DNA of 64,000 nucleotides, taken from positions 1 through 64,000 of the forward strand of contig NZ_FOLB01000008.1 in NCBI RefSeq assembly GCF_900112345.1, read 5' to 3'. The position numbers and the translations under genes are program-made. The stretch comes from Nocardioides terrae (GTDB lineage Bacteria > Actinomycetota > Actinomycetes > Propionibacteriales > Nocardioidaceae). The notes below the pieces were generated by a model. That model made no database searches and was not told the origin of the DNA. It was given only the letters and a program-made list of their open reading frames with translations. This document shows positions 58,471 through 64,000 of the stretch, in pieces (the first letter of the stretch is position 1; each line of letters starts with the position of its first letter).

Positions 58471-58956
58471 CTAGTCCGCGAACACCTCGCGGAGCGCCGC
58501 CTCCTGGTCGTTGCTGAGGTTGGTGAAGATCAGCTCCGCCCGGTCGTTCGCGAACGCATCGCGCACCTTGTCCACCACGGCGTCGGACGACATGAGGAAC
58601 AGCGCGGACGTCCCCGGGGCCACCTGGTCTCGCACCCGGTTGATGAAGTTGTCGTCGATCCCGACGTCGGTGAGCGATCCGGCCACCGCGCCGGAGGCCG
58701 CCCCGATCGCGGCGCCGAGCAGCGGGACGAAGAAGATCAGACCGAAGAGGAAGCCCCAGAAGGCACCGCCGAGGGCGCCGGCACCGGCCATGTTGGTCAG
58801 CTGCCGGGTCTTGGGCTTCTTCGCGCCCGCCTCCCAGGTCACGGTCGCGGCGTCGTGCACCGTGATCAACCCCTGCTGGGCGAGCGTCATCAAGGTGGCC
58901 TGAGCGGTCTCCGCGCCCTCGGGTGAGGCGAACTTCCAGACTGTCAGCGTGCCCAT
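58471..58956 (-). CDS. DUF1269-family membrane-hairpin protein
   Basis: A 161-residue protein. An N-terminal W-K-F-A-S-P-E-G-A fold and V-H-D-A-A-T-V-T-W lead into a Gly/Ala-rich hydrophobic hairpin (about residues 65-100), then a C-terminal domain with T-S-A-L-F-L-M-S-S-D-A. Start 58956 has AGGAG upstream. Members are stress-linked in many actinobacteria, but molecular role is unknown. Divergent from the LuxR gene with an inverted-repeat site between. Confidence 0.82.
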   Translation of the reverse strand: MGTLTVWKFASPEGAETAQATLMTLAQQGLITVHDAATVTWEAGAKKPKTRQLTNMAGAGALGGAFWGFLFGLIFFVPLLGAAIGAASGAVAGSLTDVGIDDNFINRVRDQVAPGTSALFLMSSDAVVDKVRDAFANDRAELIFTNLSNDQEAALREVFAD

Positions 58957-59039
58957 CAGGTCTCCTAGCTCCGCGTATCCGGTTCGCGACTCCTGCTGGT
59001 AGCCGTGCGGTCCGAGCATGGCCGCAGACGACGGAGGGC

Positions 59040-59062
59040 GGATCACCCGGATCCGGTGATCC
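59040..59062. promoter_or_regulatory. Perfect 8-7-8 inverted repeat between DUF1269 and LuxR genes
   Basis: GGATCACC-CGGATCC-GGTGATCC. Arms are identical to those at 61887-61909 although the spacer differs. Located 84 bases before DUF1269 and 137 before the LuxR start. Confidence 0.65.
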
Positions 59063-59198
59063 TCGGATGGACCGGCAGTCGTTCCCAACCCGTCCGCGGA
59101 CGGACTAGCCTGAGGTCACGGCACACCGTGGGAGCCGGCGTGCCGGGCCGGCGCGCACCGGCCTCGCCGCTCGAGGGGCGCTGGCCCCGGAGGTGCTC

Positions 59199-61868
59199 AT
59201 GGAACGACCGAACGAGTCTCCACCCCCTCCGAGGACAGGGCGGGACGGCTCGTCGGCGGAGGAGACCGGGTACGCCGACGTACCGCTGCTCCCCCGCGTC
59301 TACATCCCTCGCCCGACGCTGTGGGACCGCCTCGACGAGGCCTGTCTCGCACCCTTGACGACCCTGATCGCACCCGCCGGCGCGGGCAAGACGCTCGGCG
59401 TCGCGGGATGGCTGCGCTCCCGGGCTGGCCCGACACCCGAACCCCCGGGGTGGATCCACGCGGACGCCTCGTGCGATCCCGCCACGATCATGGGGATCCT
59501 CGACGCCACGGTCCCCCGCCTCCTCGTGGTGGACGACGCCCACCAGCTTCCCGCTCCGACCTTGCGTGCACTCGAGGCCCGGCTGTCGGACGCGCCGTCG
59601 TCGATGAGGGTGCTCCTCGTCAGCCGGTCGACGCTCTCGCTGAGCCTGCTGGTGCCCGAGCTTCTCGGCCAGTCCACCACGCTGCGGGGCGACCTCCTGC
59701 GACTGAGCGATGCGGAGGCCGCCATCGTCGCCGAGGCACACGCGCACACCAGCGATCCGACGGTGATCGACGCGATCGTCGACCAGGCGCACGGCTGGTG
59801 CGCCGCGCTGGTGCTCACGGCCCGGGCGGTCGGCGCGAGTCCGGACCACCGTACGGCGGTCCAGCGGTACGCCTCGGGCGGGGCGGCGGCTCCAGAGCGC
59901 GTCGCCAGCGAGGTGTTCGCCGCGCTGAGCCCACGTCAGCGGCACGTGCTCCTCTGCGCCGGTGCCGAGGCGTCCGGCGTGGTGACCGAGCACGACATCG
60001 TCCATCTCTCGCACGACGCCGACGCGGTCGGCGTGCTGGCCGAGCTGGAGGCGACCGGCTTCCTCGTGACCAGGGTGCCGCCGGCCGCGGGCCAGCGGGA
60101 CACGGCGCGCTACCGCACCCACCCCCTGCTGCGCGACGTCGTCCGTCGTCGCCTGAGCGCCGGCGGCGTGGACGTCGCTCGGGCTCAGGCAACGGTCGCC
60201 CGCGCCGTGCACCTCGACGTCTCGCGGGGGATCCTCCGGCAGGCGTTCAGCCGGCTCGTGCACGCCAAGGCGATCGGTGAGGCCGCCGACCTCCTCGCCG
60301 TCGACGGTGCCCGCCTGGTGCTGATGGAGGAGGACGGTCCGGCCATCGCCTCGTTCGTCACCGAGCACACCGACGTCATCGAGGGCCGACCGGACAGCTG
60401 GTTCGCCATCGCGCTGGAGCGCTGGATCGACGGGGACCTCGAGGCAGCGGGCCACTGGATCGACCGGATCCTGACGCGGGAGTCCGTCGCCGATGGCCCC
60501 GAGGCCGGGACCGCGGTGGACGGTCCGTTGCCCTCCGCCGTCGTACGGCTGTGGCATGCCCGGCTGGGCTTGGAGTCGCTCGACGCGGCGGTGCTGAACG
60601 GGGAGCGGGCGCTGTCGGCGACGGGGACCGGCCCCGGTTCTCGGGTCGCGCACGGACCAGTGCTGCCGCTGCTGCTGAACGAGCTGGGCATCGCGCAGAA
60701 CTGGCTCGGCCGGCTCAGCGACGCTGAGGCCCACCTGACGGCCACCATCGGGTCGGCCCAGGCGCAAGGAGTGCCGGCACTGGTCGCTTCCGCCATGTCC
60801 CACCTCGCCTTCACCGAGCTGATGCAGGGGCGCGAGCACGCCTCCGCACGGGTCGCGACCGAGGCGCTCACCCTGATGGGCGATGCGAACCGGTGGCGAG
60901 CCGGGGCGGCACCATCGCGCGCCACTGCCACGCTCACGATCGCCGCGACGTTCGGGCCGCCTGAGCAGGCCGAGGGGCCGGGCGATGCCGTCATCGGCAC
61001 GCCTGTCCAGGCCCACGATCCGTGCACCGCCTTCTGGTTGCGCATCCGGGACGCGCGGCAGGCACTGCTGTCGGGGGCGCTCGTCGAAGGTGAGCGGATC
61101 CTGTCCACGCCCGCACCGTCGATCGACCCGGCCGGCCTCCCCGTCCACCTACGCGTTGCGGAGCTCATGGAGCAGGGGCTGCTCCGGGTGGTCATGGGAG
61201 ACGCCGAGGGGCTGGGATCGGTCCGTCGGCAGTTCGAGGACCTCGGAGCGGCAGGGGAGGCGCAGCTCATCGCCGGATGGCTCGCCGACCTGCGGGGGGA
61301 CCGGCCGGCCGCGCTTTCGGCCCTCGGTGCCGCGGGGGAGGAGCCGGCGCACGACCAGCCGGCGACCCGCGCACTGGCCCTCTGCTCCGAGGCCCAGCTG
61401 CTGGCCGCGTCGGGCAGGTCGAGCGCTGCCCTGACCCGGCTCGAGGCCGCGGTCGCCGTCACGGAGGCGCGACGCAATGCCACGCCGTTCCTCGGGTGGG
61501 CGCGGCACGGCACCCGGATGCGGACCCTTCTCCGTCGGCTCCACGAGGTGCGGCCCTCCTCCTGGCTGCAGGAGGTCATCGCCTCGACGGAGCATCGCGG
61601 CGACATCGTCGCGACCCGTCCGCCCGCGCGCGGGATCGTCGTCAGACCCAGGTCGGCGATGGAGGCCGGCGGCGGAGCCGGGCTGTCGTCGCGAGAGTGG
61701 GAGGTCCTGCAGGGGCTCGCCAAGGGTGCCACCTACGCCGACATCGCGGAGGAGCTTTTCGTGTCGGTGAACACCGTCAAGTCCCACGTCTCGGGCCTGT
61801 ACGCGAAGCTCGGCGCGACGCGCCGGGGTGAGGCGCTGGCGGTCGCCCGCGCCAACGGCTTCCTCTGA
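59199..61868 (+). CDS. Large LuxR-family (MalT/LAL-like) regulator
   Basis: An 889-residue regulator. An N-terminal NTPase has Walker A A-P-A-G-A-G-K-T (near residue 58) and Walker B L-L-V-V-D-D-A-H. A helical TPR-like middle follows. The C-terminal LuxR helix-turn-helix (L-S-S-R-E-W-E-V-L-Q-G-L-A; Y-A-D-I-A-E-E-L-F-V-S-V-N-T-V-K-S-H) binds DNA. ATG 59199 has GGAGG five bases before it. It lies between two copies of the GGATCACC-N7-GGTGATCC repeat, the likely target of it or of a regulator of it. Confidence 0.9.
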   Translation: MERPNESPPPPRTGRDGSSAEETGYADVPLLPRVYIPRPTLWDRLDEACLAPLTTLIAPAGAGKTLGVAGWLRSRAGPTPEPPGWIHADASCDPATIMGILDATVPRLLVVDDAHQLPAPTLRALEARLSDAPSSMRVLLVSRSTLSLSLLVPELLGQSTTLRGDLLRLSDAEAAIVAEAHAHTSDPTVIDAIVDQAHGWCAALVLTARAVGASPDHRTAVQRYASGGAAAPERVASEVFAALSPRQRHVLLCAGAEASGVVTEHDIVHLSHDADAVGVLAELEATGFLVTRVPPAAGQRDTARYRTHPLLRDVVRRRLSAGGVDVARAQATVARAVHLDVSRGILRQAFSRLVHAKAIGEAADLLAVDGARLVLMEEDGPAIASFVTEHTDVIEGRPDSWFAIALERWIDGDLEAAGHWIDRILTRESVADGPEAGTAVDGPLPSAVVRLWHARLGLESLDAAVLNGERALSATGTGPGSRVAHGPVLPLLLNELGIAQNWLGRLSDAEAHLTATIGSAQAQGVPALVASAMSHLAFTELMQGREHASARVATEALTLMGDANRWRAGAAPSRATATLTIAATFGPPEQAEGPGDAVIGTPVQAHDPCTAFWLRIRDARQALLSGALVEGERILSTPAPSIDPAGLPVHLRVAELMEQGLLRVVMGDAEGLGSVRRQFEDLGAAGEAQLIAGWLADLRGDRPAALSALGAAGEEPAHDQPATRALALCSEAQLLAASGRSSAALTRLEAAVAVTEARRNATPFLGWARHGTRMRTLLRRLHEVRPSSWLQEVIASTEHRGDIVATRPPARGIVVRPRSAMEAGGGAGLSSREWEVLQGLAKGATYADIAEELFVSVNTVKSHVSGLYAKLGATRRGEALAVARANGFL

Positions 61869-61886
61869 GCCCGCCCCGCGCGCTGC

Positions 61887-61909
61887 GGATCACCGGGTCC
61901 GGGTGATCC
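61887..61909. promoter_or_regulatory. Perfect 8-7-8 inverted repeat after the LuxR gene
   Basis: GGATCACC-GGGTCCG-GGTGATCC, 18 bases after the LuxR stop and 104 before the next gene start. It could be an operator for that gene, and could also form a hairpin in the LuxR mRNA tail. Confidence 0.6.
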
Positions 61910-62013
61910 GTCCAGCCCGGGTCTGAACGATGCTGACCAGTGCGAGGTGCGCCCGCGGCACCATCCACACGGCCAGGAAGCACGGGGTTCGGCATGACAG
62001 GACCGGTCTCGCC

Positions 62014-63048
62014 GTGAACGCCCGGCGGCGCCGGTGGCTCGTCCGCGGGGTGCTCCTCGTGGTGGCCGCCGTGGCCACCGTCGTCGCGGTCCGGCTCATC
62101 GGACAGGTCGACTGGGCGGAGGTACGCCGCTCGCTGAACCGCCTGGACTGGTGGCAGGGCCCCGTGCTGATCGGCCTCCTGCTGCTCCGCCAGGTCATCA
62201 ACGCGCTGCCGCTCTCGCTCTACATCGCCGGGGTCACGCCCTACCAGGCAACGCTCAACGACCAGGTCGCCATCCTGATGTCGACCGTCGCACCACCGCC
62301 GAGCGACCTGGCCCTGCGGACCGCGATGTTCAGCTCCTGGGGCGTCTCCGTCGCCCGCGGCATGACGGGCACGCTGATGAACACCGTGACCTACTACATC
62401 GTGCGGTTCAGTGCGCCCGGCGTCGGGCTGGTGATCCTCGTGCTGCGCGGCGATGCCATCGGGATCCGCCTCGTCGACCTGGCCAGCCTCGCCGTGGCCG
62501 CCGGCATCGTGGCCATCCTCCTGATGGTGATGCACAGCGAGGCGCTCGCCGCGTCGATCGGAACCCGGGCCGGCAGGACCGCGCGACGGTTCCGTGACGT
62601 CGACCCTGCGGCGTGGTCGGCGGCCTGCATCAGGTTCCGCGAGGACGTCGCCGCCCGCTTCGGCTACGGCTTCCCGCGCTCGCTCCTCGCGCTGAGCGGC
62701 ATGTTGCTCGTCGACGTCGGCATGCTGATCCTCTGCCTCCGCTTCGTCGGGGTCGGAGCGACAGAGGCGCCGGCGATCGAGGTGGTCGCGGCCTACCTGA
62801 TCGCCTACCCGCTCACGCTCTTCCCGTTCTACGGCCTCGGCCTCGTGGACGCCGTCGTCCTGGCCACGGTCACCGCGGTCGGCGGTCACGACGTCGAGGC
62901 CACCGCTGTCGCCGGGCTGATCGTGTGGCGAATCTTCATCATCGGTGGGCCGCTGCTGCTCGGCGCCGCATCGCTCGTCCTCTGGCGCCGCGCAGCCGGA
63001 TCCTCGGATCGGATCGGCGGCTCGGCGGAAGGCTCACCCGACCGGTGA
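62014..63048 (+). CDS. YbhN/LPG-synthase-type membrane protein (UPF0104)
   Basis: A 344-residue membrane protein with about seven helices, of the flippase-like lysylphosphatidylglycerol-synthase transmembrane family. A-P-P-P-S-D-L-A-L-R and F-P-F-Y-G-L-G-L-V-D are its conserved loops. GTG 62014 is chosen as the likely start, but upstream in-frame starts to 61930 exist and no clear ribosome site decides it. Probable lipid-handling role; substrate unknown. Its 3' end overlaps the convergent DUF4203 gene by 15 bases. Confidence 0.78.
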   Translation: MNARRRRWLVRGVLLVVAAVATVVAVRLIGQVDWAEVRRSLNRLDWWQGPVLIGLLLLRQVINALPLSLYIAGVTPYQATLNDQVAILMSTVAPPPSDLALRTAMFSSWGVSVARGMTGTLMNTVTYYIVRFSAPGVGLVILVLRGDAIGIRLVDLASLAVAAGIVAILLMVMHSEALAASIGTRAGRTARRFRDVDPAAWSAACIRFREDVAARFGYGFPRSLLALSGMLLVDVGMLILCLRFVGVGATEAPAIEVVAAYLIAYPLTLFPFYGLGLVDAVVLATVTAVGGHDVEATAVAGLIVWRIFIIGGPLLLGAASLVLWRRAAGSSDRIGGSAEGSPDR

Positions 63049-63051
63049 GCC
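63031..63051. terminator. Inverted repeat over the overlapping ends of convergent genes
   Basis: GGCTCACC-CGACC-GGTGAGCC. Arms resemble the YCACC/GGTGA sites but the spacer is five, and the position at two convergent stops fits a bidirectional terminator better. Confidence 0.45.
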
Positions 63052-63693
63052 GGCGGACCGGCCGTTCCAGCCGGCGTGCACCGGCGTCATCCAGCTGCGG
63101 AGGAGCCGGACCTGCATCATGGCGCCGATCAGCGCCAGGGCGACGTACGCCGTCCACCACCACCACCGGTCCTGCAGCACGCTGCTGGTGGACTCGTCGG
63201 CGAGGTCGCCAGGGGTCACTGTTCCCGTGAGGAAGACCAGGCCGGTCAGCGTCACGCTGCTGCCGGTGAAGGCGCTGAGCAGCACCAGCAGGATGATCGG
63301 CAGGTCCATCACGAGCGCCCCCAGGCCCAGGACCAGGCCGCTCAGGACCCCGACCAGGGCGACCAGCCACGACCACGACACCCCGAGAGCGACCATGGTG
63401 TCGGTCGCGAGGGTGAAGCCGAACGCGGCCATCGCGACCATGATCGCGACCTCGTAGACGGTGTAGGCGACGGTCGCGAAGAGGACGCCGACCACGACGG
63501 CGGCCAGGAACGCCACCGCGTCGGCCAGGAACCGCTCACCTGTGACGGCCGCGATGGACCCGGCGCCGACGAAGGCGCCGACGAGGCCGGCCCACAGGGC
63601 GATCAGGAGCCGCATCACGACCGCCCCACGCAGGCACAGGACGAGGCCGACCACCAGCGTGGCGAGGCCGATGACGAAGCCGGACCAGGTCAT
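63034..63693 (-). CDS. DUF4203-like seven-helix membrane protein
   Basis: A 219-residue protein with about six or seven hydrophobic helices and repeated Gly (G-L-A-T-L-V-V-G-L-V; G-L-V-G-A-F-V-G-A-G), the TMEM198/DUF4203 style. Start ATG 63693 is chosen at the first helix; no strong Shine-Dalgarno is seen. Function unknown. Confidence 0.7.
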   Translation of the reverse strand: MTWSGFVIGLATLVVGLVLCLRGAVVMRLLIALWAGLVGAFVGAGSIAAVTGERFLADAVAFLAAVVVGVLFATVAYTVYEVAIMVAMAAFGFTLATDTMVALGVSWSWLVALVGVLSGLVLGLGALVMDLPIILLVLLSAFTGSSVTLTGLVFLTGTVTPGDLADESTSSVLQDRWWWWTAYVALALIGAMMQVRLLRSWMTPVHAGWNGRSAGSPVG

Positions 63694-63839
63694 CGGAGCA
63701 CGAGCGGACCAGGACGGCCAGCGCCCGAGCCGACCCGGATGCGGACGAGTCGCATGTCCCACGTCCCTTCCGGCGCCCGGCCGGCACCCCGCCGTCACCC
63801 AACAGGTCACATCATCGGACCACCGCGGCCCGGGCGGGC

Positions 63840-63856
63840 ACACCTGAAACGGGTGA
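63840..63856. promoter_or_regulatory. YCACC-N7-GGTGA inverted repeat, before the DUF4203 gene
   Basis: ACACC-TGAAACG-GGTGA. Same spacing as the site at 58415 and similar centre (GAAAC). It lies 147 bases before the DUF4203 start and 27 bases after the stop of the partial gene at the window end. The stretch 63694-63882 has no gene that I can support. Confidence 0.45.
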
Positions 63857-63882
63857 TCGGCCGGCTCGAGCGGCCGAGTCGG

Positions 63883-64000
63883 TCAGGCGCGCAGCAGCTG
63901 GGCCAGAGCCTGCCGGCGCAGCCGCCGCCACTCCACGAGGGCGAGGAGCAGAACGCCGACCAGCACGGTCGCGACGACCACGGCGAGGGACCACGGCAGG
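63883..64000 (-). CDS. C-terminal end of a membrane protein (cut by window edge)
   Basis: Minus-strand frame from the window end to a TGA at 63883-63885: P-W-S-L-A-V-V-V-A-T-V-L-V-G-V-L-L-L-A-L-V is a membrane helix, then a basic amphipathic tail (E-W-R-R-L-R-R-Q-A-L-A-Q). The start and the rest of the gene are outside the window. Confidence 0.55.
   Translation of the reverse strand, partial: LPWSLAVVVATVLVGVLLLALVEWRRLRRQALAQLLRA

Noticed and set aside
63031-63051. Fifth copy of the YCACC-N7-GGTGA operator
   Set aside because: The spacer is five, not seven, and it lies over two convergent stop codons, so a terminator is more likely.

Overview
The window is high-GC DNA with dense, often 4-bp-overlapping genes, frequent GTG starts, leaderless promoters, an RNase J, a PucR regulator and a PaaX regulator. 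All of this points to an actinobacterium. The gene families and their arrangement look most like Nocardioides or a relative (Nocardioidaceae), but that placement is inference; no rRNA or other marker gene is present.

Layout. (1) 1-2.95 kb is a decayed mobile region: an IS3 transposase end, an acyltransferase directly abutting it, a headless restriction-fold toxin C-terminus followed by a DUF4304-like immunity gene, a 3' fragment of a tRNA (probably tRNA-Tyr) and an IS481-type transposase remnant. (2) 3.1-13 kb holds a MASE1-PAS-GGDEF-EAL protein, RNase J, a serine beta-lactamase-fold hydrolase paired with a NamZ-type exo-muramidase, and a GH13 alpha-glucosidase. (3) 13.0-25.4 kb is a catabolic regulon. 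It contains two histidinol-dehydrogenase-like enzymes, a sugar ABC importer without its ATPase, an alpha/beta hydrolase, an HpcH aldolase, an SDR, a LacI regulator, a tandem NTF2-like protein, a bicupin and a nitrilase-family amidase. At least four transcription units carry the same TGCATACGYATRC-like operator. (4) 25.5-28.8 kb has a soluble DUF1269-like protein, a collagen-like secreted protein and a glycosyltransferase interrupted by an in-frame TGA. (5) 28.8-37.6 kb is a PucR-headed cluster: M19-like dipeptidase, two amidohydrolases, a DadA-like oxidase, a RidA and a serine hydrolase. This looks like a route for an amide or amino compound. (6) 37.6-45.7 kb is an aromatic-CoA cluster: RidA, FAH-fold hydrolase, cupin, two thioesterases, aryl-CoA ligase, a monooxygenase-OYE fusion of the 2-aminobenzoyl-CoA monooxygenase/reductase type, and PaaX. 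It is best read as an aerobic anthranilate-CoA pathway. (7) 45.8-47.1 kb is a self-regulated SRPBCC-ArsR-SRPBCC operon. (8) 47.1-51.6 kb is a ROK repressor divergent from a secreted GH3 xylosidase. (9) 51.7-64 kb has membrane proteins, an M17 aminopeptidase-AbgT-SLC13 operon, a DUF1269 protein, a large LuxR regulator, and an inverted repeat (YCACC-N7-GGTGA) at four intergenic positions.

Working together: modules 3, 5 and 6 are each a local pathway with its own regulator and tightly coupled genes, and several are headed by promoters whose -10 hexamer lies 6-8 nt before the start codon (leaderless transcripts). The most novel candidates are the substrate of the LacI regulon, the RidA/FAH-equipped anthranilate-CoA cluster, and the YCACC-N7-GGTGA network around the LuxR regulator.
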